Of a stretch of 60,238 bases of DNA, positions 1 through 8,569 are shown piece by piece; position 1 is the first letter of the stretch, and each line of letters starts with the position of its first letter. Location of the stretch: the NCBI GenBank assembly GCA_019244185.1, contig JAFATB010000004.1:1-60238 (forward strand). The letters run 5' to 3'. The notes below the pieces were generated by a model. The model was not told the origin of the DNA, did no database searches, and saw only the letters and a list, made by a program, of their open reading frames with translations. The position numbers and the translations under genes were made by a program. Source of the DNA: Acidobacteriota bacterium (GTDB lineage Bacteria; Acidobacteriota; Thermoanaerobaculia; Gp7-AA8).

Positions 1-147
1 GCCATCCAGCGCTACATCGAGGACGAGCTCTCCGAGTTCATGATCCGCAACAAGGACACGGTGCCCGAGCGGATCGAGTTCACGATGAACGGCGACGAAG
101 TCGTGCTGATCGCCGCGCCGAAGGATGTGGATCTGATCGCGAACTGA
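1..147 (+). CDS. C-terminal fragment of a Clp/Hsp100 ATPase
   Basis: An open frame enters from the left edge and stops at TGA 145-147, giving 48 residues. It starts AIQRYIEDELSEF, which resembles the small D2 domain at the end of ClpB/ClpC-type AAA+ unfoldases, where an A-[IL]-x-R-x-I-[EQ]-[DN] segment is conserved. Hsp100 proteins thread proteins through a hexameric pore for disaggregation (ClpB) or ClpP-dependent proteolysis (ClpA/ClpC). The fragment is too short to choose between these. Everything upstream lies outside the window. Confidence 0.7.
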   Translation, partial: AIQRYIEDELSEFMIRNKDTVPERIEFTMNGDEVVLIAAPKDVDLIAN

Positions 148-247
148 GGGCCGACCCCTTTGAGCCGGCCGTTTTTGCGGCACACGGCAGCCCACGCGCT
201 GCTGATTCGTCCCTCGCCGGCGCCCGTTCGCCGCCGCAACGGTACCT

Positions 248-284
248 TTCGCTGCACCGTGACGCGTTTTCGCGGACCGTTGCG
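248..284 (+). promoter_or_regulatory. Candidate LytTR-type operator upstream of the two-component pair
   Basis: Two similar 9-mers, ACCGTGACG (256-264) and ACCGTTGCG (276-284), lie 20 bp apart start to start, about 15 bp before the kinase ATG. LytTR regulators typically bind paired direct repeats about two helical turns apart, so this could be an autoregulatory site. TTCGCTGCA (248-256) recurs upstream of the gene at 2244. This is inference from spacing and position only. Confidence 0.3.
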
Positions 285-299
285 GCACACTACGGCGCC

Positions 300-1361
300 A
301 TGAAGCGATCGTGGCTCGGCTGGCTTGCTGCCGCCGCGCTCCTCTCGATCTTCGGCGTTGCCTCCGCGCTGCAGATCTGGACGAGCATGGCCGCGCACCA
401 TCATTCGATCGTGCGCATCGCGGTCTACCAGCTCATCGTCTGGAACATGTGGCTCGCCGCCGGTGCGCTGGTGCGCGCGTTCGCGCGGCGCGTGCCGCTC
501 GTGCCGCCGACGACGGGTGCGGTGCTGCTGCATGGGTTTTTCGCGCTCGGCATCTGCGTCACGCATGTGGCGCTGTGGGCGGCCGCCGAGGTGACCATCC
601 GCCCTTATGACGGGATGTCGGTCGTGAATTTCGGAAGTGCGTTCGTATGGATGGGCTATGCGAACTTTCTGACGGAAGGCCTGCTGTACGCCGGCGCGGC
701 GGCGAGCGCGTACGCGGCCGAGTACTACGCGCGCTATGAGGAGCGCGCGCGGCAGGCGGCGCAGCTGGAAGCGTCGCTCGCGGACGCGCGGCTGCACGCG
801 CTCGAACTGCAGCTCCAGCCGCATTTCCTCTTCAACACGCTCAACTCCGTCAGCGCGCTGGTGCGCACGAACCGCAACGGCGAGGCGGTGACGATGATCG
901 CCGGCCTCTCCGAGCTGCTGCGCTACACGCTCGATCATTCCGGCGTGCAGCGCGTCGCCCTCGAAGAGGAAGTGGGGATGCTCGAGCGCTACCTCGCCAT
1001 CCAGCAGAGCCGCTTCGCCGATCGCCTGCACGTCGCCGTCGATTTGCCGGACGATGCGAAGCGCGCGGCCGTGCCGACGCTCATCCTCCAGCCGCTCGCG
1101 GAGAACGCCGTGCGCCACGGCGTGTCGAAGTCCGCCGGGCCGGGACGCATCGAGCTGCGCGCCGCGCGCGAGGACGGCATGCTGCGCCTCGAGCTCTTCA
1201 ACAGCGGCACGCTCGACCCGGCATGGCGCAGCGGCATCGGGCTGCGCAACACGACCGCGCGTCTCGACAGTCTGTACGGCGAACGGCACCAGTTCGACAT
1301 CCGCCAGGACGGCGACGGCGTCGTGGTCTCGCTCGCGGTGCCGTGGAGCGAGGTGGCGTGA
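300..1361 (+). CDS. LytS/YehU-type sensor histidine kinase
   Basis: 353-residue membrane histidine kinase of the His_kinase (PF06580) family. The N-terminal half (about 1-140) is hydrophobic with roughly four membrane segments. A short coiled coil leads to the H-box QLQPHFLFNTLN with phospho-acceptor His near residue 175. The HATPase domain follows, with the N-box PLAENAVRHG and the glycine segment GIGLRNT. No PAS or GAF domain is visible, so the stimulus is probably sensed by the membrane part. Its TGA overlaps the GTG of the LytTR regulator (GTGA), making the two a translationally coupled cognate pair. Confidence 0.9.
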   Translation: MKRSWLGWLAAAALLSIFGVASALQIWTSMAAHHHSIVRIAVYQLIVWNMWLAAGALVRAFARRVPLVPPTTGAVLLHGFFALGICVTHVALWAAAEVTIRPYDGMSVVNFGSAFVWMGYANFLTEGLLYAGAAASAYAAEYYARYEERARQAAQLEASLADARLHALELQLQPHFLFNTLNSVSALVRTNRNGEAVTMIAGLSELLRYTLDHSGVQRVALEEEVGMLERYLAIQQSRFADRLHVAVDLPDDAKRAAVPTLILQPLAENAVRHGVSKSAGPGRIELRAAREDGMLRLELFNSGTLDPAWRSGIGLRNTTARLDSLYGERHQFDIRQDGDGVVVSLAVPWSEVA

Positions 1362-2140
1362 GGGAGCGCGTCTACCGCGTGGTCATCGTCGACGACGAGC
1401 CGCTCGCGCGCGACTCCGTGCGCCATCTCCTCGCGCGCGATCCGGACGTCGTGGTCGTGGGCGAGGCGAGCGGGCCCGATGCGGTCGACGTCATCCGCCG
1501 CGCGCAGGCGGACATTCTTTTTCTCGACATCCAGATGCCGGAGCTCGACGGCTTCGAGGTGCTGGCGCGCCTCGCGCCCGCGCCGCTGCCGGTGGTCGTC
1601 TTCGTGACCGCGTTCGACCGCTACGCCTTGCGCGCGTTCGACGTCAACGCGGTCGACTATCTGCTCAAGCCGTTCGACGACGACCGCTTCGCGAAAGCGC
1701 TCGCGCGCGCGAAAGAGCTCGCGCGCACGCCCGCGGGCGGCGACCTCGCGCGGCAGATCGGAGAGCTGCTCGCCGACCGCGGACGACGCGAGCGGTACGC
1801 GCAGCGCTTCATGGTCCGCAGCCGCGACCGCACCATCGTCGTGTCCGTCGAGGATCTCGACTGGATCGAGGCCGCCGACTACTACGTCTCGCTGCACGCC
1901 GGCGGAAAGACGCACCTCATGCGGCAGACGATGGCCGAGCTCGAGGAGAAGCTCGATCCGGCGCGCTTCTTCCGCGTGCACCGCTCCGCGATCGTGAACG
2001 TCGAGCGCGTGCGCGAGGTGCATCCGCTGTTTCGCGGCGACTGCATGCTCATCCTCAACGACGGCACGCGGCTGAAGCTGAGCCGCACGCGCCGCGCGGA
2101 GTTCGAGCAGCTCTTCGACGCGCCGCGGGCGCGCGGCTGA
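1358..2140 (+). CDS. LytTR-family response regulator
   Basis: 260 residues from GTG 1358, chosen because it overlaps the kinase stop and sits directly before the receiver domain (VYRVVIVDDEPLARDS). The receiver domain has the acidic pair near residue 12, phospho-acceptor Asp57 (FLDIQMPELDG), the Thr of FVTAFDRY and the Lys of LLKPFDD. A LytTR DNA-binding domain occupies about 155-258, with WIEAADYYV, FFRVHRSAIVNV and a terminal LSRTRRAEFEQLF. The AlgR/LytR layout predicts a transcription factor phosphorylated by the preceding kinase. Its likely targets are its own promoter and the gene at 2244. Confidence 0.92.
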   Translation: MRERVYRVVIVDDEPLARDSVRHLLARDPDVVVVGEASGPDAVDVIRRAQADILFLDIQMPELDGFEVLARLAPAPLPVVVFVTAFDRYALRAFDVNAVDYLLKPFDDDRFAKALARAKELARTPAGGDLARQIGELLADRGRRERYAQRFMVRSRDRTIVVSVEDLDWIEAADYYVSLHAGGKTHLMRQTMAELEEKLDPARFFRVHRSAIVNVERVREVHPLFRGDCMLILNDGTRLKLSRTRRAEFEQLFDAPRARG

Positions 2141-2144
2141 GCCG

Positions 2145-2192
2145 CTGCACGCGCCGCTTCGCTGCAGAACGCGCGCGCTTCACTGCACAACG
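2145..2192 (+). promoter_or_regulatory. Direct-repeat cluster, candidate LytTR operator
   Basis: CTGCAGAACG (2162-2171) and CTGCACAACG (2183-2192) differ at one position and start exactly 21 bp apart, the spacing expected for a LytTR dimer on one DNA face. A third partial copy, CTGCACGCGC, starts at 2145. The cluster lies between the response-regulator stop and the DJ-1-like gene, so the latter may be the regulon member next door. Confidence 0.4.
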
Positions 2193-2243
2193 ACTGACAG
2201 GCCGCGTGCGCGCCCGCATTCTCCACGTCAGGAGAAATCGCCG

Positions 2244-3365
2244 ATGAAACGCATCCTGTTCGCAGTACTCGTTCTCATGACCGCGGTCGCCGCGCGCGCC
2301 GACCGCACGCCGTACACGCGCAACGTCGCCGTCGTCATTTACGAAGATGCCGAGCCGCTCGACTGGACCGGACCGTACGAAGTCTGGAACGACGCCAGCG
2401 AGTTCGGCTCCGTGAGCGGCGCGAAGGCGTTTCACGTCTACACCGTCGCCGCGACGAAGGCGCCGCTCAATGCGCAAGGTCTCAAAGTCATCCCCGATTA
2501 TTCGATCGACGACGCGCCGAAGCCCGACGTCATCATCATCCCCGGCGGCGCGATCCAGCACGTCACCGAGAACGCCGCGTTCATGAAGTGGCTCAAGTCG
2601 TCGGCGGAGGGCTCGGAGATCACGCAGACCGTCTGCACCGGAGCGTTCGCCGTCGCCGAGACGGGCCTCCTCGATCACCTGCAGGCCACGACCTGGTACA
2701 ACGCCGTCGAGCCGCTGCAGAAACAGCATCCGCAAATTCAGGTCATCGCCGGACGCCGCTTCGTCGACAACGGGAAGTTCGTGACCACCGCCGGCATCTC
2801 CGCCGGCATCGACGGTTCCCTCCATCTCGTCGCCCGTCTCCTCGGCCGCAAGGTCGCCGACGACGTCGCGCGCTACATGGAGTACCACTGGACGCCGGAG
2901 TCGTATCTCGCGAAGAACTACCAGTACCTCAATCCGAGCACCGACGACCGCGGACGTTTGATCCAGACCGCGGAGATGCGCCGCGACGAGAAGAACTTCG
3001 CCGATGCCGCGGCGATCTATCGGAAGCTCCTCGGCGAGGATGCCGCGAACGACGAGCTCTGGTTCGCGCTCGGCCGCACGCTGCAGCAGACCGACGATCA
3101 CGCCGGCGCCGCCGCGGCGCTCGTGCACGCGAGCGAGGCGAGCGGCCATCGCGGCTCGTGGTCGGCGTATCTCGCGGCCGTCGAATTCGCGAAGGCGGGG
3201 CAGAAGGATCGCGCGGTCGAGTTGCTCGTGAAGGCGTGGAACGCCGGCCATCACGAGCTCGACGCGATCAACGCCGAGCCGGCGCTGGCGGGCGTCCGCG
3301 TCGACAGCCGCTTCACCGCCGCCGTCGCGCACACCAGCACGACCGCGAGTGCGAGCGCGAAGTAA
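2244..3365 (+). CDS. Secreted DJ-1/PfpI-family protein with C-terminal TPR-like region
   Basis: 373 residues. Signal peptide of about 19 residues ending ARA-D. The DJ-1/PfpI domain spans about 24-215, with IIIPGG and the nucleophile-elbow cysteine in TVCTGAF (Cys131). The region resembles the N-terminal glutamine-amidotransferase-like half of GlxA/FtrA regulators, but no AraC HTH follows. Instead residues about 240-360 form helical repeats (EKNFADAAAIYRKLLGED, then ELWFALGRTLQQTDDHAGAA) typical of TPRs. SD AGGAGAAATCGCCG precedes the ATG. Exported DJ-1 proteins of this design have no settled function; hydrolase, glyoxalase or chaperone activity is possible. It ends 6 bp from a convergent gene. 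Confidence 0.8.
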   Translation: MKRILFAVLVLMTAVAARADRTPYTRNVAVVIYEDAEPLDWTGPYEVWNDASEFGSVSGAKAFHVYTVAATKAPLNAQGLKVIPDYSIDDAPKPDVIIIPGGAIQHVTENAAFMKWLKSSAEGSEITQTVCTGAFAVAETGLLDHLQATTWYNAVEPLQKQHPQIQVIAGRRFVDNGKFVTTAGISAGIDGSLHLVARLLGRKVADDVARYMEYHWTPESYLAKNYQYLNPSTDDRGRLIQTAEMRRDEKNFADAAAIYRKLLGEDAANDELWFALGRTLQQTDDHAGAAAALVHASEASGHRGSWSAYLAAVEFAKAGQKDRAVELLVKAWNAGHHELDAINAEPALAGVRVDSRFTAAVAHTSTTASASAK

Positions 3366-3371
3366 CGCGCG

Positions 3372-3899
3372 TCAGACGAGACGGAACGGAATCGCTGGCG
3401 AGTCGGATGCGATTCGCCAGTGATCCGGATCCTCGTAGTCGTACGCGCGGTCGACGAGGTTCATGAGGATCATCGGGCCGCTGCCGCTGTTCTGCACGCC
3501 GTGCCACACGCGCGGCGGCACGGTGACGAGCGCGGGACGGATCGTGCCGAAGCGGAACTCGTTCACGACGCCGCGCGTCGGCGAGCCGTCCCGGCCGTCG
3601 TACAGCACGATGCGCGCGCTGCCGTACGCGACGAAGAGCCGGTCGGTGGTCGCCGCGTGCGTGTGCCACGCCGAGATCGCGCCCGGCTCGAGCACCACCT
3701 GAAACACCTGATCGATGTGCGCGTTGCCGTCCGCCCACGACGTGCGGAAGAGCTCCGTGAGATAGCCGTTGCTCTTCGGGACGTTGAGCACCTCGCGCAC
3801 GGTGACGCCGTCGATGAGCTGCATCGACGCGGGCGTCCAGCGGGCGGTGATCGTTTGCGCGTCTTTCGTCGCGCCGGGCAGTAGCCAGCTCTCAGGCAT
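3372..3899 (-). CDS. Cupin protein related to dTDP-4-dehydrorhamnose 3,5-epimerase (RmlC-like)
   Basis: 175 residues. A jelly-roll with the RmlC-like run GYLTELFRTSW, the cupin segment ISAWHTHAATTDRLFVAYG and PPRVWHGVQN, ending with a DYEDPDHW segment. RmlC epimerises C3/C5 of the 4-keto sugar on the way to dTDP-L-rhamnose. Whether this protein is catalytic is unclear, because no other rml genes are nearby and its sequence is shorter and more cupin-like than classical RmlC. Its ATG lies 8 bp inside the end of the glycosyltransferase gene, so the two are co-transcribed and probably act on the same surface glycan. Confidence 0.72.
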   Translation of the reverse strand: MPESWLLPGATKDAQTITARWTPASMQLIDGVTVREVLNVPKSNGYLTELFRTSWADGNAHIDQVFQVVLEPGAISAWHTHAATTDRLFVAYGSARIVLYDGRDGSPTRGVVNEFRFGTIRPALVTVPPRVWHGVQNSGSGPMILMNLVDRAYDYEDPDHWRIASDSPAIPFRLV

Positions 3900-4809
3900 T
3901 CGAGTCTCCCCGCCGCGGCAGCGGCGACAGTCCGCGCGTTCCGCGGAGCCGATCGATGAAGCCTCCGCGGCGCCCGTGACGAAGTGCGTGGACGATGCTG
4001 TACGGATGGATGCCCGCGGCGAGCAGCACGCGCTTCACGAGCGACAACGCCAAGCCGGTGACCGGTCGCCGCTGATTGCGCGCGAGCTCGCGTGCCGCCG
4101 CGATGGCGAGCGCGCGCTCGACGAAGTGCGGATCGTCGTGCAACTCGCGCGCGATGCGGGCGTTGTCCGGCGCGTCGCGTTGCGCGTAGCTGTTCTTGCG
4201 CAGCCCCGAGCTCACGGCGACGACGGTCGCGCGCGGAATGCCGATCAGCTTCCGGCGCTGCTTCCACGCGCGGAAGATCCACTCGTGCGACGGCGCGAGG
4301 AAGAGCTCGCGCGCGGAACGCCACGGCCCGACGGCATCGAAGAGCTCGCGGCGGAACAGCCAGCTCGACGCCGGCACATGCATCCACGGCCCGTACGCGC
4401 CCGCGCCGCCGGTGAGATGCCACCTGTCGCTGCTGAAGTACGACACGAGCTCCATCGTGAAGACGAGATCGGCCGCGTGCTCTTCGATCGCGGCGAGGCA
4501 GACGTCGAGATGCTCCGGCGTCCAGAGATCGTCGTGATTGAGGAACGCGACGTAGCGGCCGCGCGCGCGGCGCACGCCTTCGTTGTTCGGCGCGGACTGC
4601 TCGCCCGCGTTCATCGCGAGATTGACGAACTGCACGCGTGCGTCGCCGAACGAGCGCACGACGTCTTCAGTGTCATCCGTACACGCGTCGCCGATGACGA
4701 GCAGCTCGAAGTCGGTGAAGCGCGAGGCGAGCACCGACTCGATCGTGTGCCGCAGCACGCCGCTGCGGTTGTACGTCGCGGTGACGATGGAAACAGTCGG
4801 TGCAGGCAT
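3892..4809 (-). CDS. Family 2 glycosyltransferase
   Basis: 305 residues from ATG 4809, where the fold begins (MPAPTVSIVTATYNR). GT-A features: SIVTATYNR nucleotide-binding strand, DACTDDT, the metal-binding FLNHDDLWTPEH (DxD-like) and a later EW motif (SHEWIFRAW) that may supply the acceptor-site acidic residue. The C-terminal 100 residues are basic and helical, suggesting membrane association. GT2 enzymes transfer a sugar from a nucleotide donor to a growing glycan or lipid carrier; donor and acceptor cannot be told here. First gene of a two-gene minus-strand unit with the RmlC-like cupin. Confidence 0.85.
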   Translation of the reverse strand: MPAPTVSIVTATYNRSGVLRHTIESVLASRFTDFELLVIGDACTDDTEDVVRSFGDARVQFVNLAMNAGEQSAPNNEGVRRARGRYVAFLNHDDLWTPEHLDVCLAAIEEHAADLVFTMELVSYFSSDRWHLTGGAGAYGPWMHVPASSWLFRRELFDAVGPWRSARELFLAPSHEWIFRAWKQRRKLIGIPRATVVAVSSGLRKNSYAQRDAPDNARIARELHDDPHFVERALAIAAARELARNQRRPVTGLALSLVKRVLLAAGIHPYSIVHALRHGRRGGFIDRLRGTRGLSPLPRRGDSNA

Positions 4810-4849
4810 CGATGGAACGGGCACGAAGCTGGACGCGGGCAGGATGCCA

Positions 4850-4855
4850 TAGAAT
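4850..4855 (+). promoter_or_regulatory. -10 box (TAGAAT) for the tautomerase gene
   Basis: TAGAAT ends 8 nt before ATG 4864, placing the predicted transcription start at or within a couple of bases of the start codon. No convincing -35 is visible. One of about a dozen similar arrangements in the window. Confidence 0.45.
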
Positions 4856-4863
4856 TCTCCGTC

Positions 4864-5241
4864 ATGCCGCTGGTTCGCGTCACGCTTCGCAAAGGCCGCT
4901 CGTTCGCATTCGTTCACGAAGTCGGGGAGGCCATTCACGCCGCGCTCGTGTCGCAGGCGAACGTGCCCGCCGACGATCGCTTTCAGGTCTTCGATGAAGT
5001 CGATGCCGATCGCCTGATCGCGCATGCGACGTACGGCGGCGTGGAACGCTCGCCGGAGCTGCTCATCATCGAGATCACGCTCAACGCCGGACGCACCGTC
5101 GAGATCAAATCGAATCTCTACGCCGACATCGTGCGCCGCCTCGGCGAGCACGGCGTGCGTCCGGACGACGTGCTGATCGCGCTCGTCGAGGTGACGAAAG
5201 AGAACTGGTCGTTCGGCGGCGGGCGCGCGACGTACGCGTGA
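4864..5241 (+). CDS. Tautomerase-superfamily protein
   Basis: 125 residues beginning M-P-L-V-R-V. Removal of Met would expose the N-terminal proline that is the catalytic base of 4-oxalocrotonate tautomerase-type enzymes. At about 125 residues it is a fused double-module form like cis-CaaD/MSAD-type or YusQ/DUF1904-like proteins, and the terminal KENWSFGGGRATYA resembles the family's C-terminal hairpin. Substrate unknown. The gene is divergent from the glycosyltransferase (54 bp gap) and followed by a strong hairpin. No SD is visible, fitting a leaderless transcript. Confidence 0.8.
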   Translation: MPLVRVTLRKGRSFAFVHEVGEAIHAALVSQANVPADDRFQVFDEVDADRLIAHATYGGVERSPELLIIEITLNAGRTVEIKSNLYADIVRRLGEHGVRPDDVLIALVEVTKENWSFGGGRATYA

Positions 5242-5253
5242 GACGCGTGAAGC

Positions 5254-5285
5254 GCGTCATCCCGCGCCGGAGCGCGGGATGACGC
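5254..5285. terminator. Perfect 14-bp hairpin between convergent genes
   Basis: GCGTCATCCCGCGC (5254-5267) pairs perfectly with 5272-5285 around a 4-nt loop. There is no U-tract on either side. It sits 13 bp after the tautomerase stop and 13 bp before the stop of the convergent protease, so it could terminate both transcripts; a dispersed palindrome is the alternative. Confidence 0.55.
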
Positions 5286-5297
5286 GAGCGAATCGCG

Positions 5298-7103
5298 CTA
5301 CTTGAGGAAGGCCGTGAAGTCGGTCGATCCCGCCATCGTGCCGAACGCGCTCGTGTACGTCTTCGCCGTGCCTTTCGTCGTGTCGGTGACCGTGACCTCG
5401 ACGCGCAGCGGCGTCGCCAGGCCGTAGAGCACCGCGATGGTCGGGTGGCCCTGGCCGTCGGTGTTGCCCTGGTCGAGGATCTTGATCAGCATCTCGATGT
5501 TGCTCGAGCTGTTGAAGTAGAAGAAGCCGGTCTCGAAGTTCGACGTGGCAAAGCCGGTCACCGTCTTCACGTTCGCCGGCGTGTCGGCGGGGTTGTTGTC
5601 GAAGCCGCCGCGATACTTCACCTCGACCTTGAAGCGATTGTTGAGCATGCACGCGGCGGTCGTCGACGGCGTGCACGTCGTCGGACCGCTGCTCGGCGCG
5701 AGCCACTGCTGGACGTGCGGGAACGTGACGCGGAAGGCGCCGTCGACGCTGTTGTTGCCGCGGTCGCAGTCGTCGTCCGGGTTCGGTCCGCACGCGCCGT
5801 TGAGCTGGCCGACGACGCTGAGATCGGCGAGGTAGAGCGGCGAGCCCGAACTGCCGCCGGCGGTGCCGCTCACGACGTCCTTCTCGTAGATGAAGTTGCC
5901 GCGCGGGAGGTCGGCGCTGCAGACCGGCCCCGTGAGGGTGACTGACTCGCGCGCGTAGAACTGCGTCGCGCCGAGCGGGTGATGGAGGCGGTAGAGCGTC
6001 GTGCCGGACGCCTGCGAGTAGTCGGTCTGTCCGTCCCAGCCGAGGAAGACCGCGTTCGACGGCGCGGCCTGATTGAGCTGCACCAGCGTGTAGTCGCTCG
6101 TGGTGCCGGTGGAGAGCAGCGTCGAGCCGAGCGCGCGCGGGAAGAGCGCGCGGTTCGGGTAGACGTTCGCGTCTTCGCAGTTGACGGTGAGGTACTGGAA
6201 CGTCGCCTCGAGCGAGGTCGCCGAGGTCTGCGAGTCGAAGCAGTGATTCGCGGTGAGGAGATACGGCGTGCCGTCGAGGCGCGTGTTGTTGAGCAGGCCG
6301 CCGGTGCAGACGTACGCGACGCCGCCGTCGACGAAGTGCAGCTGCGCCACGGCCTTCTCGGCGTTCGGCAGCTGCGCGAACTCGTTCGTGTCGATGCAGC
6401 GCACGTCGAGCAAACACGAGTCGTCGTGCGTGCCGATCGGCGCGTCCGCGGCGGCGATCGCCTTCGACTCGATGTGCACGACGGACTTCACGCGCAGGTT
6501 CGCCTGCGACGCCTCGGCCGCACTGAACTGCACTTCGAGAAAGATCTCGTCCGCGTAAATCGTGTTCGTCCAGAACGTGCCGCCGTTGATCTGCGCGCTC
6601 GTGTACGGGCCGTGCACTTCGCCCGTCTCCGCGTAGACGTACGCGCGCGCGTTCTCGGGCAGCGTCCCTTCGAGCTCGAGGCGCAGCGCGCCGGCGTGCT
6701 CGGAACGGAAGCCCGCGGTCCAGAAGAGCGTCTCGTTCATCCGCTCGAGCAGGCCGCCCTGGAGACGCATACCGTCGTTCGGCTTGACGTCGTTCAAGAG
6801 GCCGGCGAGCTCGACGCGCATCGAGAGCGGACGCGTGACGCCGACCTTCAGGCCGCGCGTCGACTTGTCCTTGCTCTCGAGCGCCTGGCGCTCGGCCGCG
6901 GTGAGCGGGCCGAGGTTGTGGCGGTCGGCGGCGGAGAGCTTCTGCGACGAGAACAGCAGCTGCGCGACGTCGGCGCGCGCCGCCGAGGTCGCGGCGGCCG
7001 GCGAGCCGTACAGCGGCCCGAGTTTCGTGACGGGATCGGCGTGAACGAACGAGGCACCCGCGAACGCGAGCAGCATCATCAGCACGGTTTTGCGATGCGA
7101 CAT
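5298..7103 (-). CDS. Secreted trypsin-like serine protease (lysyl endopeptidase-like)
   Basis: 601 residues from ATG 7103, preceded by a strong SD (AAAGGAGCCTCC). Signal peptide MSHRKTVLMMLLAFAGASFVHA. Residues about 25-230 are a propeptide-like domain. The S1 catalytic domain follows, with His287 (LLTANHCFD), Asp337 (GTTSDYTLVQL) and Ser419 (GTAGGSSGSPLY). Cysteines cluster as in Achromobacter/Lysobacter lysyl endopeptidase. A C-terminal beta-rich domain of about 110 residues could anchor or target it. Predicted to be an extracellular digestive protease. It is a monocistron on the minus strand. Confidence 0.87.
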   Translation of the reverse strand: MSHRKTVLMMLLAFAGASFVHADPVTKLGPLYGSPAAATSAARADVAQLLFSSQKLSAADRHNLGPLTAAERQALESKDKSTRGLKVGVTRPLSMRVELAGLLNDVKPNDGMRLQGGLLERMNETLFWTAGFRSEHAGALRLELEGTLPENARAYVYAETGEVHGPYTSAQINGGTFWTNTIYADEIFLEVQFSAAEASQANLRVKSVVHIESKAIAAADAPIGTHDDSCLLDVRCIDTNEFAQLPNAEKAVAQLHFVDGGVAYVCTGGLLNNTRLDGTPYLLTANHCFDSQTSATSLEATFQYLTVNCEDANVYPNRALFPRALGSTLLSTGTTSDYTLVQLNQAAPSNAVFLGWDGQTDYSQASGTTLYRLHHPLGATQFYARESVTLTGPVCSADLPRGNFIYEKDVVSGTAGGSSGSPLYLADLSVVGQLNGACGPNPDDDCDRGNNSVDGAFRVTFPHVQQWLAPSSGPTTCTPSTTAACMLNNRFKVEVKYRGGFDNNPADTPANVKTVTGFATSNFETGFFYFNSSSNIEMLIKILDQGNTDGQGHPTIAVLYGLATPLRVEVTVTDTTKGTAKTYTSAFGTMAGSTDFTAFLK

Positions 7104-7212
7104 GGAGGCTCCTTTGTTGGGAACGGCTGGACGATCTTCGTGCCTAACGCTTCTTCCGGTCAATCCATTCGCGTGCACGCGACGGAGACGCTGCGGTCAA
7201 GCGGCGCGGGTC

Positions 7213-7698
7213 TCAGCGGTTCCGGCGGACGATCTCGGCATTGAGATATCCGGCGAAGAGCACCCACGCGAGGTACGGCACGAACAGCAGGGCCGCGGGG
7301 CGGTCGACGTCGTTCGCCTTCCGCACGAAGGCCGACTGCGCCGCGAGCAGCGCGAGCAGATCGACGAGGGAGACCTCCGGCTGTTTCAGGCCGAAGAACA
7401 GCGGACTCCACGCCGCGTTGAGTCCGAGCTGCGCGAACCACCAGCGCAAGGCCGCCTCGCGCGAGCGGCTTTCGGGAGCGCGCCAGACGCGGTACGCGGC
7501 GACGGTCATCGCGGTGTAGAGCGTCGTCCACACCGGAGCGAAGACGGCGGGCGGAGGATTGAGCGGCGACTTCCGCTGCCGTTCGTACCAGCGTCCCGTT
7601 GCGGTTCCGGGCGCGGGATTGAAACGCGCGCCGAGGAGCGCGGCGGCAGCGACGGTGCCGCCGAATCCGGCAGCGGCGAGGATCGATTTCCGCTTCAT
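7213..7698 (-). CDS. tspO: TspO/MBR family membrane protein
   Basis: 161 residues from ATG 7698 (a GTG two codons upstream is also possible). Five transmembrane helices. The family signatures are RWYERQRKSPLNPPPAVFAPVWTT split across two segments (W-Y-x-x-L/R-x-K-P, N-P-P-x-x-x-F-x-P-V-W), later WWFAQLGLNAAWSPLFF and LVPYLAWVLFAGYLN-like PYLAWVLFA. TspO binds porphyrins and sterol-like ligands and is linked to tetrapyrrole and redox stress control. No strong SD. It lies between the protease and metallophosphatase genes on the same strand. Confidence 0.88.
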   Translation of the reverse strand: MKRKSILAAAGFGGTVAAAALLGARFNPAPGTATGRWYERQRKSPLNPPPAVFAPVWTTLYTAMTVAAYRVWRAPESRSREAALRWWFAQLGLNAAWSPLFFGLKQPEVSLVDLLALLAAQSAFVRKANDVDRPAALLFVPYLAWVLFAGYLNAEIVRRNR

Positions 7699-7750
7699 CG
7701 CCACGGACGCAATGCAAGGAAGGCAGCTTCAGCCGTGCGCGAAGCGTTCG

Positions 7751-8569
7751 TCAGCGCTTCTTGCGGTCGATCCATTCGCTCTTCGCGCGGCCGTCGGCGT
7801 CGTAGAAGCGGACGCGCATGCGATGCGCGTCGATCTCCACGACGGCGAAGCCGATGCGCTCGCGTGAGATCTCGGTCGGATAGACGGTCGTCGCGCGCAG
7901 CTTCACCGGCGGGATCGGCTCCGAGCCCGCGCCGCTGACGAGCAGCAGCATGCGGCCGCGGATCAGCTCGAGATGATGATCGTGTCCGCAAAAGTACGCG
8001 TCCAGCCGCGCCTTGCGCACCGCCGGAATCAGCGCGCGCATGCGATGCACTTCGCTGCGGGGGAAGTAGCCGTGATAGCCGGACGAGAGCAGGGGATGAT
8101 GGCCGACGGCGATGCGCCACGGCGCGCCGCCGCCTGGTGAGTCGAACGCTGAGGCGATCGCGCCGGCGACGTCGTTCGCCTCGCCCTCGACGTACGGCGT
8201 CGTATCGAGAAAGAGCAGTTCCGCGACGGCGCTGCGCACGCGGTACTGCCGCGCGGGGAACTGCCAGTGCGGTACGACGCCGGTCGCGCGGATCTGCGCG
8301 TCGGGATCGGAGCCGCCGCACGAATCGTGATTGCCGAGGACGGGAAAGACCGGCGGACCGATGCGCGTGAGCGGCAGCACGAGACTCCAGCGCGAGTCGT
8401 GCTCGGAGCCGATGCCGCATGGATAAAAGTTGTCGCCGGTGAGCACGATCGCGTCGAGCGGCTGCTCCGCGTGCACGCGCGCGATTCCTTTGGCAACGGT
8501 CTCCGCGCCGCCGCCGGTATCGCCCGCGACGGCGAGGCGCAGCGTCGCGCCGCGCATCGACAGCGGCAC
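7751..8569 (-). CDS. Calcineurin-like metallophosphoesterase (probably exported)
   Basis: 272 residues from GTG 8569. Metal-binding motifs in order: GDTGGG (GDxG/GD-x variant), VLTGDNFYPCG (GDNxY), VLGNHDS (GNHD), VGHHPLLSSG and FCGHDHHLEL (GHxH). These are the ligands of a binuclear purple-acid-phosphatase-like site. The annotated start lacks a signal peptide, but the frame upstream encodes a hydrophobic run (LTLVLTFVTLAFTG, then AARELP) with no ATG, GTG or TTG. A CTG at 8641-8639 is the only plausible initiator, so the true N terminus may be about 24 residues longer. Related enzymes hydrolyse phosphomonoesters; substrate unknown. Confidence 0.8.
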   Translation of the reverse strand: MPLSMRGATLRLAVAGDTGGGAETVAKGIARVHAEQPLDAIVLTGDNFYPCGIGSEHDSRWSLVLPLTRIGPPVFPVLGNHDSCGGSDPDAQIRATGVVPHWQFPARQYRVRSAVAELLFLDTTPYVEGEANDVAGAIASAFDSPGGGAPWRIAVGHHPLLSSGYHGYFPRSEVHRMRALIPAVRKARLDAYFCGHDHHLELIRGRMLLLVSGAGSEPIPPVKLRATTVYPTEISRERIGFAVVEIDAHRMRVRFYDADGRAKSEWIDRKKR

